A DNA stretch of 64,000 bases, taken from Vibrio bivalvicida. GTDB taxonomy: Bacteria > Pseudomonadota > Gammaproteobacteria > Enterobacterales > Vibrionaceae. Shown piece after piece: positions 44,928 to 54,721 of the stretch. Each line of letters opens with the position of its first letter. Position 1 is the stretch's first letter. The position numbers and the translations under genes were made by a program. The notes below the pieces were generated by a model, which was given only the letters and a program-made list of their open reading frames with translations, was not told the DNA's origin and searched no databases. The stretch spans positions 62,001 to 126,000 of the forward strand of contig NZ_LLEI02000010.1 in the NCBI RefSeq assembly GCF_001399455.2, in the 5' to 3' direction.

Positions 44928-45936
44928 AAAAGCTCTAATTACCTTAGCAATATTTGTAATTGTAGTTATTGCTATGAGTATGATTACAGATAAATTGATG
45001 ACTCATTTTGATAGTAATAGCAATATTGGCCGCTCTATATCTGACAATGAACAAGTCTATAGAGATTACGATTTTCTTGCGATAGGAGATAGTAGAACAC
45101 AACAGGGTGTTGATAGCGCAATGTTGTCAAATTTGCTATCGAGCGATGAAAAGGTAGCTGACGTATATAACTTAGGTCGGCCTGGGATGCAGGCACCATT
45201 TACGTACTTTATTGTCCGAGATTATCTGGATAATGTAGATAAACGCCCTAGTGCAATTGTAGTTAACTTCAGTTTCTATTTGCTAGGGGGGGAAGAATGG
45301 ATGAAGTCCATCTATCTAACCTACTACAAGCCTAAATTATGGCAAGTAATAGATGCATATTCTAGCCAGTTGGTTACATTTAGAGAAGCTCTAGAATGGT
45401 ACTTTGGCACAAGGCTCAGCTTTTTGAGGTACAGAGATCGAGCTCCTAATCTTGTAACAGAGTTATCAAATCCCAAGGAGCTTGCCAGACAAGTATCTAG
45501 CATTAGTGAAAATAATGAACGTTTATTTAGAGCAAGTAATTTTGGTTACTTATCTCGAGGCACTGAAACTATCACTAAAGATGAAGTAGTAATTGGGGGA
45601 TATTCTAAAGGCTTAGAGAGAGGATATAGTTTATATTTCGTGTATATGTCGCGTTTTTTTGAAATTGCCGCACAAAATAAAATAAATGTCATAGTTTATG
45701 ACTTTCCTTGGCCTCAAGAATTTATGTTAGATCCGAGCTTTTCTGATATCCACGCTTACTACAAAAACTTGATTATGAATCAGGCAAAAAACAATGAGTA
45801 TGTACACTTTCCTGAATATGATTTTTTTTGGGAAGAGAAGTATTTTTCAGATCAGTTACATCTCAATCAATCGGGATCTGAAAAATTAACCAAACAATTA
45901 TCTACGTGGATTGAAGAATTTGGCATGACTAATTAG
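44896..45936 (+). CDS. SGNH-like periplasmic acyltransferase partner
   Basis: 346 residues from ATG 44896 (GGAG 7 nt upstream), overlapping the MBOAT gene by 32 nt. One N-terminal membrane helix (ALITLAIFVIVVIAMSMI) anchors a periplasmic domain with an SGNH block I FLAIGDSRTQQGVD (Ser nucleophile) and block V DQLHLNQSGSEKL (Asp/His pair). This is like AlgX/AlgJ or the DUF1574 group, which complete transfer of acyl groups delivered by an MBOAT protein. Together the pair should O-acylate the surface glycan. The substrate is unknown. Confidence 0.8.
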   Translation: MESNSYIFSSKKALITLAIFVIVVIAMSMITDKLMTHFDSNSNIGRSISDNEQVYRDYDFLAIGDSRTQQGVDSAMLSNLLSSDEKVADVYNLGRPGMQAPFTYFIVRDYLDNVDKRPSAIVVNFSFYLLGGEEWMKSIYLTYYKPKLWQVIDAYSSQLVTFREALEWYFGTRLSFLRYRDRAPNLVTELSNPKELARQVSSISENNERLFRASNFGYLSRGTETITKDEVVIGGYSKGLERGYSLYFVYMSRFFEIAAQNKINVIVYDFPWPQEFMLDPSFSDIHAYYKNLIMNQAKNNEYVHFPEYDFFWEEKYFSDQLHLNQSGSEKLTKQLSTWIEEFGMTN

Positions 45937-46001
45937 AAAAATTGGAGTTCAAGTGTACAATTATTGCTATAAGAAAGTTGTTTTTTCTCTAGCTTTCTTA
46001 A

Positions 46002-46259
<258 letters not shown>

Positions 46260-46340
46260 GAGAGACTACCCTTTCCCCCTGAATTAGCACCATGACTTCG
46301 ATGAGATTTCTAATACACTAGAAATAATGGAGATCTCTAA

Positions 46341-46604
46341 ATGAAAAAACGATACACGGAAGAACAGATCATTAAAGCGATAAAGCAGCACGAAGCTGGT
46401 GCTAAGGTAGACGACATTTGTCGTGACATGGGGATATCATCGGGCACGTTTTACAATTGGCGTAGCAAGTATGCAGGCTTGGAAGTCAACGAAGCGAAAC
46501 GCTTAAGTGAGCTTGAGTCTGAGAACAACAAGCTCAAGAAACTGCTCGCCGAGAAGTTACTTGAAGTTGAAGCGATGAAGGACGTCGTCTCAAAAAAGTT
46601 CTAA
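46341..46604 (+). CDS. IS3-family transposase OrfA
   Basis: 87 residues: an N-terminal helix-turn-helix (MKKRYTEEQIIKAIKQHEAG, DICRDMGISSGTFYNWRSKY) and a leucine-zipper-like C-terminus (LSELESENNKLKKLLAEKLL). The gene ends with A AAA AAG (46592-46598), a classic -1 slippery heptamer, three nt before the stop. Ribosomes slipping here continue into orfB and make the fused transposase. Confidence 0.93.
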   Translation: MKKRYTEEQIIKAIKQHEAGAKVDDICRDMGISSGTFYNWRSKYAGLEVNEAKRLSELESENNKLKKLLAEKLLEVEAMKDVVSKKF

Positions 46605-46687
46605 CGCCATCTTCTCGAAAGCTCATTGTCCGCCACCTAATTGATACTCACCAGTTAAGCGAAAGAGCGGCCTGTAAGCTTGCATGT

Positions 46688-47416
46688 TTGAGTCGAACGG
46701 CGTTTCGATACCATCCTAAAGCCGCGTCAGACATAGACGTACGTGGGCGCTTGAAAGAACTCGCGGCGCAATACTCTCGCTACGGTTACTTGATGCTCCA
46801 TAGCTTACTAAAGGCTGAGGGCTTGGTTGTGAACAAGAAGCATACGTATCGCCTTTACACAGAAGAAGGGCTGCAAGTCAGGACGAAGAAACGGAAAAAG
46901 CTACAGCGCCCTCGATTGGTCATGGATGTTCCAAGCAGATTGAACCAACGTTGGTCGATGGACTTTGTCTCCGACCAACTGAGCAGTGGAAGACGCTTTC
47001 GCATTCTCAATGTCATTGATGACTATTCACGAGAAGTCGTCGGGCAACTTGTATCTGTATCAATCAGTGGACAGCAAGTCGCTCGCTTTTTGACTCAACT
47101 GATTGAAGTGCGTGACAAGCCTAACCACATTGTTTGCGACAACGGAACGGAATTCACCAGTAAAGCCATGTTCTATTGGTCTAAGACAACCTCGGTAATC
47201 TTGGACTTTATACAACCAGGTAAGCCGACTCAAAACGCGTTCGTGGAAAGTTTAAACGGCAAGTTCAGAAATGAGTGCCTCAATCAGCATTGGTTCCGCA
47301 TTCTGGATGAAGCAAGGTACGAAACAAAACTATGGAGAGAGCACTACAACCATATTCGACCACATAGCTCTCTAAATTATATGTCGCCAATTGATTATGC
47401 CAATCAAGCGGCGTAA
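46688..47416 (+). CDS. IS3-family transposase OrfB (DDE)
   Basis: 242 residues from ATG 46688; by -1 slip at 46592-46598 the frame extends further upstream with ...SRKLIVRHLIDTHQLSERAA. The rve/DDE core is intact: WSMDFVSDQL (first Asp), VCDNGTEFTSKAM (second Asp) and NAFVESLNGKFRNECL (Glu), then HYNHIRPHSSLNY. The element therefore looks potentially active. It interrupts a stretch that already held an older IS3 relic. Confidence 0.95.
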   Translation: MSRTAFRYHPKAASDIDVRGRLKELAAQYSRYGYLMLHSLLKAEGLVVNKKHTYRLYTEEGLQVRTKKRKKLQRPRLVMDVPSRLNQRWSMDFVSDQLSSGRRFRILNVIDDYSREVVGQLVSVSISGQQVARFLTQLIEVRDKPNHIVCDNGTEFTSKAMFYWSKTTSVILDFIQPGKPTQNAFVESLNGKFRNECLNQHWFRILDEARYETKLWREHYNHIRPHSSLNYMSPIDYANQAA

Positions 47417-47588
47417 ACATGGGAAACGTCATCGAGGCGGTGGTATTAATCTCGGGGAAAGGTCAGTTGACCACTACTCTAGGCTTAGTGTATGTCAAAA
47501 GCATCTTGTAGCCAAAGAAACTCAACTAATATACAATTTCGCCCCACCTTTATTATTTTGAGTCTAGGCACTATGGACAATTTTAAAA

Positions 47589-48344
47589 ATGTGTAATTCT
47601 AAACATACGAATAAGCTACATCACAACGATGATAATGAATTTGTAGATGTAAAGTCAGTTTTGAGCTTGATATGGAAGAAGAAATGGTGGGTAATCCTAT
47701 CGGCCACATCCATCGCGTTTGCATGCGGCTTGTATGGCTTGGATAAAAAAGAGATGAGTTACGAAAGTCAAGCAACTATTGTTGCAACTTCTGACCCGTA
47801 TGGCTTTTATGAAGACGCAGGGTTTGATAAAGGGGTGTGGATAACTTCTGAAAATCCAACTTTAGCTCACATTATCAACTTACCAGCTTTTCAACAAGCA
47901 ATGAAAACTGCTGTTGGATTTCAAGATATAGATTTTTCAAAATTTAGAGTTGACATTGACTCTAGTACTCAAGTCAACATCAGTCTGAGAACGGTAAAAA
48001 GTCAGGGTGAAGCTGATAGGCTAATGAAAAGGTACCTAAACACGTTACATGAGCAACTAAAACTTTATGAGGTAAAGCGTGTTGGTACGCAACTTAATGT
48101 CGTACAAGATGTTGTCGATAAAGCAGAGACTCCCATGGAGAGACAAGCTGCTTATAAGTTACTTGTTATGAGGAAAATCAAACTAGCCACTTTGGAGCAC
48201 CTAGCCTTGTTCGAGGTTAAATCCGTGGTTGAGTCTCAAAATACAAAGGATAACTCGCAGGCTTTGTCAATTGCGGGCGGTGTTTTCGGAATGTTTTTTT
48301 CTATAGCAATCATATTGCTATATTCATTATTTCGCCGTAACTAA
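47589..48344 (+). CDS. wzz: Chain-length determinant protein (Wzz-like)
   Basis: 251 residues with the polysaccharide co-polymerase layout: first membrane helix (WWVILSATSIAFACGLYGL, ~34-52), a periplasmic domain, and a second helix near the C-terminus (ALSIAGGVFGMFFSIAIILLY). No kinase domain, so it is the O-antigen (Wzz) rather than capsule (Wzc) type. It is shorter than many Wzz proteins and the usual Pro-Gly motif before the second helix is poor. It sets the modal length of Wzy-made polymer, so a Wzy is expected outside the window. Ribosome binding site weak. Confidence 0.85.
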   Translation: MCNSKHTNKLHHNDDNEFVDVKSVLSLIWKKKWWVILSATSIAFACGLYGLDKKEMSYESQATIVATSDPYGFYEDAGFDKGVWITSENPTLAHIINLPAFQQAMKTAVGFQDIDFSKFRVDIDSSTQVNISLRTVKSQGEADRLMKRYLNTLHEQLKLYEVKRVGTQLNVVQDVVDKAETPMERQAAYKLLVMRKIKLATLEHLALFEVKSVVESQNTKDNSQALSIAGGVFGMFFSIAIILLYSLFRRN

Positions 48345-48383
48345 GACGATGAAAATGAAACTCTTATAAGGAATACGTATATT

Positions 48384-49574
48384 ATGGCAGATGTTCTTGG
48401 CTTAATAGGTCGCAAAGTTCCCCTTTTCTTAGAAGATATCAAAAAAAGTGAAGACTCTCTTACTGAGATAGTATCTAAATCAAGCTTCTTAGTTCTTGGT
48501 GGCGCAGGCTCGATTGGCCAAGCCGTGACCAAAGAGATTTTTAAACGTAATCCCAAGAAGCTGCATGTTGTTGATATTAGTGAAAACAACATGGTAGAGC
48601 TTGTTAGGGATATCCGTAGTTCGTTTGGTTACATTGATGGTGACTTCCAAACATTTGCTTTGGACATTGGTTCTCTAGAGTACGACGCGTTCATTAAAGC
48701 CGATGGTAAGTTCGATTATGTACTGAACTTATCTGCGCTTAAGCATGTTAGAAGCGAAAAAGATCCTTACACATTGATGCGCATGATCGATGTGAATGTC
48801 TTTAATACAGACAAAACGATCCAACAGTCTATTGATGCTGGCGCGAAAAAGTACTTTTGTGTTTCAACGGATAAAGCTGCAAATCCAGTCAATATGATGG
48901 GAGCGTCCAAACGTATTATGGAAATGTTCCTGATGCGTAAAAGCGAGCAAATGGCAATCTCAACTGCTCGATTTGCAAATGTGGCATTCTCTGATGGCTC
49001 TTTGCTTCACGGATTTAACCAACGTATCCAAAAGCGCCAACCTATAGTGGCCCCAAACGACATCAAGCGTTACTTTGTTACTCCTCAAGAGTCGGGAGAA
49101 CTATGTTTAATGTCTTGTATCTTTGGCGAAAACCGTGACATTTTCTTCCCGAAACTGAGTGAAGCTCTGCACCTTATTTCGTTTGCTGATATTGCGGTGA
49201 AATACCTAGAGCAACTTGGTTTTGAGCCCCACCTATGTGAAACAGAAGAAGAAGCACGCCAACTTGCGCATACACTTCCAGAGCAGGGTAAGTGGCCATG
49301 TTTGTTTACTGCAAGTGACACAACTGGTGAAAAAGACTTCGAAGAGTTTTTTACAGATAAAGAAGAGCTGGATATGTCTCGATTCGAAAATCTGGGCATC
49401 ATCAAAAATGATCCTCTTTATGAGCAAGAACTTCTAACTTTATTTGAAAACAGTATTTCTGAGATGAAAGGTGAGCGAGCTTGGACTAAAGAGCAGATTG
49501 TGGAACTGTTCTTTACCATGATCCCTGATTTTGGACACAAAGAAACGGGTAGATACCTCGATAGCAAGATGTAA
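48384..49574 (+). CDS. legB: UDP-sugar 4,6-dehydratase of the legionaminate pathway
   Basis: 396 residues, a soluble FlaA1/PglF-like SDR. FLVLGGAGSIGQAVTKEIF is the NAD site, CVSTDKAANPVNMMGASKR holds the catalytic Asp-Lys region with Met in the usual Tyr place, as in this dehydratase group, and a C-terminal extension (MIPDFGHKETGRYLDSKM) closes it. It makes the 4-keto-6-deoxy sugar from an NDP-GlcNAc, the first special step towards legionaminic acid. The LegC-type aminotransferase follows 12 nt downstream. Symbol by pathway context. Confidence 0.85.
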   Translation: MADVLGLIGRKVPLFLEDIKKSEDSLTEIVSKSSFLVLGGAGSIGQAVTKEIFKRNPKKLHVVDISENNMVELVRDIRSSFGYIDGDFQTFALDIGSLEYDAFIKADGKFDYVLNLSALKHVRSEKDPYTLMRMIDVNVFNTDKTIQQSIDAGAKKYFCVSTDKAANPVNMMGASKRIMEMFLMRKSEQMAISTARFANVAFSDGSLLHGFNQRIQKRQPIVAPNDIKRYFVTPQESGELCLMSCIFGENRDIFFPKLSEALHLISFADIAVKYLEQLGFEPHLCETEEEARQLAHTLPEQGKWPCLFTASDTTGEKDFEEFFTDKEELDMSRFENLGIIKNDPLYEQELLTLFENSISEMKGERAWTKEQIVELFFTMIPDFGHKETGRYLDSKM

Positions 49575-49586
49575 GTGGAGTATTCA

Positions 49587-50738
49587 ATGAAAGCGACATC
49601 TATTGTTGAATTTGTGAGAGATACTTACAAAACAGACGAATTTATTCCCTTACATGCACCAACGTTTGATGGCAACGAAAAAGCGTACGTAATGGAAACG
49701 ATTGAAAGTACATTTGTTTCTAGCGTCGGCAAGTTTGTTGATGATTTTGAAAGAAAAATCGAAGCTTATACTGGTACCGCCAAAGCAGTAGCGACAGTGA
49801 ATGGCACAGCAGCATTGCATGCAGCATTGTACATGGCTGATGTTCAAAGAGGCGATCTGGTCATTACGCAAGCATTGACGTTCGTTGCCACCTGCAATGC
49901 TCTTTATCATATGGGGGCTGAACCTATTTTTTTGGATGTCTCTCCAGTGAGCTTAGGGTTGTGCCCTAAGGCTGTGGATGAATTTTTAGAAGAGAATGCT
50001 GAAGTTACAGACGCGGGGTGTATCCATAAAAAAACAGGCAGCAGAATCAAAGCCGTTGTACCAATGCACACGTTCGGTCACCCTGTAGAACTTGATGAAC
50101 TGATTACCGTTTGCTTGAAATGGAACATCACTTTGGTTGAAGATGCAGCAGAGAGTCTTGGTTCATTCTACAAGGGCAAGCACACCGGTACTATAGGTGA
50201 TTTTGGTGCTGTTAGCTTCAATGGTAATAAGATCATAACCACTGGTGGTGGTGGCATGGTGCTATGTAAGACTCAAGAATTTGGTGCGCGTACTAAGCAT
50301 GTCACGACGACTGCAAAAGTACCTCATCCCTATGAGTTCTTCCATGATGAACCTGGCTTCAACTATCGTATGCCAAACCTGAATGCAGCTCTTGGCTGTG
50401 CTCAGATGGAAGTCATTGATAAATACCTGAAAAAGAAAAGGCTACTTGCAAAAGGCTACAAGGATTTCTTTAACGGAACAGATTTTAAATTTGTCACTGA
50501 GCCAGAATATGCGCAGTCAAACTACTGGCTAAATGCAATCATTTGTCCGGACAAAGAGAGCCGCGAAGAGGTACTCACAGGCACAAATAATTCAGGTGTG
50601 ATGACTCGACCGATTTGGCAGCTAATGCACAGGTTACCTATGTTTGAGAATGCAATACGTGGTGACCTCACTTATTCAGAGTTTGTTGAGGCACACCTAA
50701 TCAATCTCCCAAGTACCCCAGTGGAAATCAAAGGCTAA
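49587..50738 (+). CDS. legC: LegC-type PLP aminotransferase
   Basis: 383 residues from MKATSIVEFVRD; GTGGAG 5 nt upstream supports this ATG over an earlier in-frame GTG. A DegT/DnrJ/EryC1 enzyme: EDAAESLGSFYKGKHTGT and SFNGNKIITTGGGGM with the PLP lysine. It adds the 4-amino group from glutamate to the 4-keto sugar made by the dehydratase. The N-terminal FIPLHAPTFDGNEKAYVMETI is characteristic of the LegC branch. The order legB-legC-neuC-neuB is a known nonulosonate cassette. Confidence 0.92.
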   Translation: MKATSIVEFVRDTYKTDEFIPLHAPTFDGNEKAYVMETIESTFVSSVGKFVDDFERKIEAYTGTAKAVATVNGTAALHAALYMADVQRGDLVITQALTFVATCNALYHMGAEPIFLDVSPVSLGLCPKAVDEFLEENAEVTDAGCIHKKTGSRIKAVVPMHTFGHPVELDELITVCLKWNITLVEDAAESLGSFYKGKHTGTIGDFGAVSFNGNKIITTGGGGMVLCKTQEFGARTKHVTTTAKVPHPYEFFHDEPGFNYRMPNLNAALGCAQMEVIDKYLKKKRLLAKGYKDFFNGTDFKFVTEPEYAQSNYWLNAIICPDKESREEVLTGTNNSGVMTRPIWQLMHRLPMFENAIRGDLTYSEFVEAHLINLPSTPVEIKG

Positions 50739-50755
50739 TTAGGTTTAATACACAC

Positions 50756-51949
50756 ATGACGCAGACACATAAAAAAGTTGCGGTCTTTACTGGTACAAGA
50801 GCAGAGTATGGTCTGCTCTTTTGGCTTTTAAAGGACATACAAAACGATCCTGACCTCACACTTCAATTGCTTGTTTCTGGTATGCACCTGTCACCGGAGT
50901 TTGGCGATACTTACAAACAAATTGAACAAGATGGCTTCAATATCGATGAGAAAATAGAGATTTTGTTGTCATCTGATTCCGCAGTAGGAACAGCGAAAAG
51001 TATGGGGTTGGGGGTTTTAGGTTTTGCCGACGCATTGTCGCGACTAGCGCCAGATGTTCTTGTCATCCTTGGTGATCGCTTTGAGGCGCTGGCCGCAGCA
51101 CAAACGGCCATGATACTTCGTATTCCGATTGTTCACCTTCATGGTGGTGAGATCACGGAAGGTGCCTATGACGATGCGATTCGTCATGCGATTACCAAGT
51201 TGAGCTACCTACATGGGACATCAACAGACGAATATCGAAACCGAGTGATTCAACTTGGTGAATCGCCAGCACGTGTAAGAAATATTGGTGCAATTGGTTT
51301 AGACCACCTAAACCGAGAGTCTTTTATGACCGTTTCTGAGTTGAGCGAATCACTAAGTTTTGAACTCACGGAACCTTATTTTGTTGTTACCTATCATCCT
51401 GTTACATTGGGATGTGAATCTCCAGAGGAAAGCTTTCAATCGCTTTTAAACTCATTAGATGAATACCCTGATCATCAAGTCATATTGACTTATCCAAACG
51501 CAGATGACGGTGGTCGACGCATTATCCCAATGCTAGAAGATTATGCGGCAAGTCAACCCAAACGCGTATTGGCAATCCCATCACTAGGGCAAGTTCGTTA
51601 TCTGAGCTCGGTGAAACATGCTGCTGCAGTTATTGGTAATTCGTCTAGTGGTATTATTGAAGTACCAGCCTTTGATGTTCCTACAGTGAATATAGGGTCC
51701 AGACAAAAGGGACGTTTGGCTGCAAAAAGTGTCCTAAATGCCACTGCTACGAAAGAATCCATCAGTAAAGCGATTGGCTTCGCTGTGAGCCGAAAGTATA
51801 AAGCTGAAGATGCGAGTATTGCTAACCCCTACGGGCAAGGTGATAGTAGCAAGCAAGTCATAGAGATGATTAAAGGGCTGGATTTTGATCCTTGTAAGTC
51901 GTTTTATGATGTAAACATTGAACCTGACTTAAACAAGAAAGTAGAGTGA
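50756..51949 (+). CDS. legG: Hydrolysing UDP-sugar 2-epimerase (NeuC/LegG)
   Basis: 397 residues of the NeuC type: VAVFTGTRAEYGLLFWLL, ILGDRFEALAAA, HLHGGEITEGAYDDAIRHAITKLS, VTYHPVT and GNSSSGIIEVP. It releases the nucleotide and inverts C2, giving 2,4-diacetamido-2,4,6-trideoxy-mannose for the synthase. In a sialic acid pathway the product would be ManNAc, but the upstream dehydratase and aminotransferase point to the legionaminate route. It is 17 nt after legC. Confidence 0.93.
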   Translation: MTQTHKKVAVFTGTRAEYGLLFWLLKDIQNDPDLTLQLLVSGMHLSPEFGDTYKQIEQDGFNIDEKIEILLSSDSAVGTAKSMGLGVLGFADALSRLAPDVLVILGDRFEALAAAQTAMILRIPIVHLHGGEITEGAYDDAIRHAITKLSYLHGTSTDEYRNRVIQLGESPARVRNIGAIGLDHLNRESFMTVSELSESLSFELTEPYFVVTYHPVTLGCESPEESFQSLLNSLDEYPDHQVILTYPNADDGGRRIIPMLEDYAASQPKRVLAIPSLGQVRYLSSVKHAAAVIGNSSSGIIEVPAFDVPTVNIGSRQKGRLAAKSVLNATATKESISKAIGFAVSRKYKAEDASIANPYGQGDSSKQVIEMIKGLDFDPCKSFYDVNIEPDLNKKVE

Positions 51950-51956
51950 GACAATA

Positions 51957-53033
51957 ATGACTTTGATTATTGCCGAAGCGGGTGTAAACCATAACGGCCA
52001 AGAAGAATTAGCGTTTGCTTTGGTCGATGCTGCTCACAAAGCTGGAGCGGATATAGTAAAGTTTCAAACTTTTAAAGCAAAAAACCTAGTTACTGAAGAG
52101 GCTAAGCAAGCCGAATATCAAGTAGCAAATACTCAAAAGCAAGAGTCTCAGTTAGCGATGTTAAGCCGTTTAGAGCTGTCATACGAGACTCACCATGATC
52201 TCGTCAAATACTGTGAGTCCCTTGGTATTGAGTTTCTATCAACAGCTTTCGATTTAGAAAGTTTAGATTTCTTAGTCAATGATCTGGGTTTAACGCGCTT
52301 GAAGTTGCCTTCCGGTGAGTTAACGAACGCTCCTCTTGTATTGGCTCATGCTCGTACTGGTTGTGATCTTATTGTATCAACAGGTATGGCAACACTTTCT
52401 GAAATTGAGACGGCTCTTGGAGTGATCGCTTTCGGCTATACAGCAGATGAAAAAGCAGAACCTTCTATGCTAGGTTTCCAAGAAGCTTACGCATCAGACG
52501 TTGGTCAAAAAGCGCTAAAAGAAAAAGTAACAATTCTTCATTGTACGACGGAATATCCTGCTCCAATGGAAGAAATCAACCTAAGAGCAATGGATACGCT
52601 AGGGCGAGCATTTGATTTGGCGGCAGGCTATTCGGATCACAGTGAAGGAATAACGATTCCAATTGCGGCTGTTGCTCGTGGTGCTGTTTTAATAGAGAAG
52701 CATTTCACGTTAGATAAAAACATGGAAGGTCCAGACCACAAAGCTTCTTTAGAGCCACACGAGCTAGAGGCAATGGTTAAAGCCATCCGTCAGGTTGAGA
52801 TTGCATTAGGGTCTAGCGTAAAAGCACCAACAGTTTCTGAAGTGAAGAACAAATCAGTAGCCCGAAAGAGCTTAGTGGCAGCAACGGACATCGAAGAAGG
52901 TGAAGAGCTGACAGAATCCAACCTTACAATTAAGCGCCCAGGTAGCGGTTTGTCTCCATATCTTTATTGGGATCTCATTGGGACTAAGGTCAAAAAGCAA
53001 TATAAAGTTGGGGATATGATACTTGAGGGTTAA
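51957..53033 (+). CDS. legI: NeuB-family nonulosonate synthase (LegI)
   Basis: 358 residues. A NeuB TIM barrel (LIIAEAGVNHNGQEELAFALVDAA, FLSTAFDLESLDFL, LKLPSGELTNAPL, DHSEGITIPIAAVARGAVLIEKHFTL) condenses phosphoenolpyruvate with the six-carbon sugar. The C-terminal ~60 residues are an antifreeze-like SAF domain (ARKSLVAATDIEEGEELTE...KRPGSGL). It overlaps the next gene by 11 nt. Product assigned as an N,N'-diacetyllegionaminate by neighbours; pseudaminate is less likely because the inverting PseB/PseG genes are absent. Confidence 0.93.
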   Translation: MTLIIAEAGVNHNGQEELAFALVDAAHKAGADIVKFQTFKAKNLVTEEAKQAEYQVANTQKQESQLAMLSRLELSYETHHDLVKYCESLGIEFLSTAFDLESLDFLVNDLGLTRLKLPSGELTNAPLVLAHARTGCDLIVSTGMATLSEIETALGVIAFGYTADEKAEPSMLGFQEAYASDVGQKALKEKVTILHCTTEYPAPMEEINLRAMDTLGRAFDLAAGYSDHSEGITIPIAAVARGAVLIEKHFTLDKNMEGPDHKASLEPHELEAMVKAIRQVEIALGSSVKAPTVSEVKNKSVARKSLVAATDIEEGEELTESNLTIKRPGSGLSPYLYWDLIGTKVKKQYKVGDMILEG

Positions 53034-53628
53034 ACGTAAGCTTCCCATAATCCTGATTGGTGGGGGGGGTCATGCATCTGTTTTAGCTGATATTTTGCTC
53101 AGCCAAGGGCGAGAAATTCAAGCAATAATTAGCCCAGAGAATCTAGCCGAGCGTAAAGTTTTCTCCGGTATTACACATTTAAAAAATGATGATGATATAC
53201 TCTCTTTTTCACGTGAAAGTGTATTGCTAGTTAATGGTATCGGAATGATGCCAAACTGCAGGTTGAGGCAAAATCTTACAAGTTTTTATTTGGATCTTGG
53301 ATACAGTTTTGAAACTGTGATTGCGTCAACTGCAATTGTTTCATCTTATGCAAAAATATCTACTGGTGCTCAAGTTTTTCCTAATGTAGTTGTAAATACA
53401 GGGGCTTCGATTGGAGAGCACAGTATTATCAATACTGGCGCAATTATAGAACATGATAGTGTTGTGGAAAGTTTTTGTCATGTTGCTCCAAAAGCTATTA
53501 TATGTGGGCAAGCTCTCTGTAGCTCGGGGTCTTTTATTGGAGCTGGTGCGACTGTTATACAGAATGTTCGTCTAGGTATGAACATGGTAGTTGGTGCAGG
53601 TGAAACTATCAGACGTGATAGATTATAA
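53023..53628 (+). CDS. legH: NeuD/PglD-like sugar acyltransferase (LegH)
   Basis: 201 residues with the PglD/NeuD fold: a small Rossmann-like front (PIILIGGGGHASVLADILLSQGR) and a left-handed beta-helix (ASTAIVSSYAKISTGAQVFPNVVVNTGA...HDSVV). The likely start is TTG 53023, overlapping the legI stop, with GGGG 9-12 nt upstream; no better ATG lies nearby. In the legionaminate pathway the enzyme acetylates the 4-amino group of the UDP- or GDP-linked sugar. Start-codon choice is moderately sure. Confidence 0.87.
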   Translation: MRVKRKLPIILIGGGGHASVLADILLSQGREIQAIISPENLAERKVFSGITHLKNDDDILSFSRESVLLVNGIGMMPNCRLRQNLTSFYLDLGYSFETVIASTAIVSSYAKISTGAQVFPNVVVNTGASIGEHSIINTGAIIEHDSVVESFCHVAPKAIICGQALCSSGSFIGAGATVIQNVRLGMNMVVGAGETIRRDRL

Positions 53629-53653
53629 AAAGTAAGTTATTAAGTAGTTTAAA

Positions 53654-54721
53654 ATGATTGATAATTGGAAACGCTCGTTAGTTCAAGAAACCTCAACTAT
53701 TAGAGATGTATTAGAGATTCTTGACGTTGAAGGTTTAAGAGTTGCGCTTGTTATTGATGACGATAAAATCCTCAAAGGGGTGGTCACTGACGGGGATATT
53801 CGGCGCGGTTTGCTCGAAGGTGAAAGTTTGGAAACTCCTATCAATAGGGTGATGAATGATAATCCGTATACTGCGCAAGCTGGCACTTCAAGGGAAGAGC
53901 TCATTGCCAAAATGAATGAGCTTGACTTTCTATTTATTCCAATTCTCCAAGGCAGTAGACTTGTGGGTCTAGAGACTTTACATGGTGCTCTAGTCCATTC
54001 CGAAAGAAAGCGTCAGAATCCGATTTTTATTATGGCGGGAGGCTTTGGAACTCGATTACGGCCACTAACTGATAATTGCCCTAAACCAATGCTTAAGATA
54101 GGGGATAAGCCTATCTTGGAAACGCTGATAAACAGTTTCAAAAAAGCCGGCTTCGTAAACTTTTATATATCCACGCACTACATGCCAGAAGTAATAGTCG
54201 AACATTTTGAATATGGTCATAAATTTGGCGTAAATATAACATATGTACATGAAGACACTCCTCTAGGAACTGGTGGGGCTTTAGGTTTGCTTCAAAGCGA
54301 ACTTCCTAATAACTTGCCAGTTATCATGATCAATGGAGATGTTCTAACTAAAGTAGACTTTGAACGCCTACTTGACTTCCATATATCAAACGATGCTGAC
54401 GCGACTATGTGTGTTCGCGAATACGACTATCAAATACCTTATGGAGTTGTTGAGGGGGATGGTAGTCAGGTTACAGCGATGGTAGAGAAGCCTATCCAAA
54501 GGTTCTTCGTAAATGCAGGCATCTACGTTATATCCTCAGATATAGTCAAATCAGTTGAAAAAGGCTGTAGTATAGATATGCCAACACTACTTGAGCGGCA
54601 CATTGATGAAAGTAAAAACGTGTTGATGTTTCCAATCCATGAGTACTGGCTTGATATCGGACGAATGGACGATTTCAATAGAGCTCAAATGGAAATTCAT
54701 ACTTTAGGGGTCTTGGACTAA
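53654..54721 (+). CDS. CBS-domain nucleotidyltransferase (PtmE-like)
   Basis: 355 residues. Two CBS modules (residues ~5-125; DVEGLRVALVIDDDKILKGVVTDGDIRRGL, then DFLFIPILQGSRLVGLETL) precede an NTP transferase domain (FIMAGGFGTRLRPLTDNCPKPMLKIG, MINGDVLTKVDF, YGVVEGDG). The same fusion is PtmE of Campylobacter, a glucosamine-1-phosphate guanylyltransferase that makes the GDP-linked starter of legionaminate. Its presence suggests a GDP-sugar route here too. Its stop overlaps the next start as TAATG. CBS pairs may sense adenosine nucleotides. Confidence 0.87.
   Translation: MIDNWKRSLVQETSTIRDVLEILDVEGLRVALVIDDDKILKGVVTDGDIRRGLLEGESLETPINRVMNDNPYTAQAGTSREELIAKMNELDFLFIPILQGSRLVGLETLHGALVHSERKRQNPIFIMAGGFGTRLRPLTDNCPKPMLKIGDKPILETLINSFKKAGFVNFYISTHYMPEVIVEHFEYGHKFGVNITYVHEDTPLGTGGALGLLQSELPNNLPVIMINGDVLTKVDFERLLDFHISNDADATMCVREYDYQIPYGVVEGDGSQVTAMVEKPIQRFFVNAGIYVISSDIVKSVEKGCSIDMPTLLERHIDESKNVLMFPIHEYWLDIGRMDDFNRAQMEIHTLGVLD

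Larger units (their letters stand above)
46267..47465 (+). mobile_element. IS3-family insertion sequence (IS407-like)
   Basis: About 1.2 kb with imperfect inverted ends: left TACCCTTTCCCCCTGAATTA, right (complement) TGACCTTTCCCCGAGATTAA, with further matching TCGATGA.GTTTC inside. It encodes orfA and orfB in the -1 arrangement typical of the family. The four bases outside each end (AGAC, GTTG) do not match, so the target duplication is lost or the exact ends are off by a base or two. It sits between the acylation pair and wzz and may mark a recombination joint. Confidence 0.85.
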
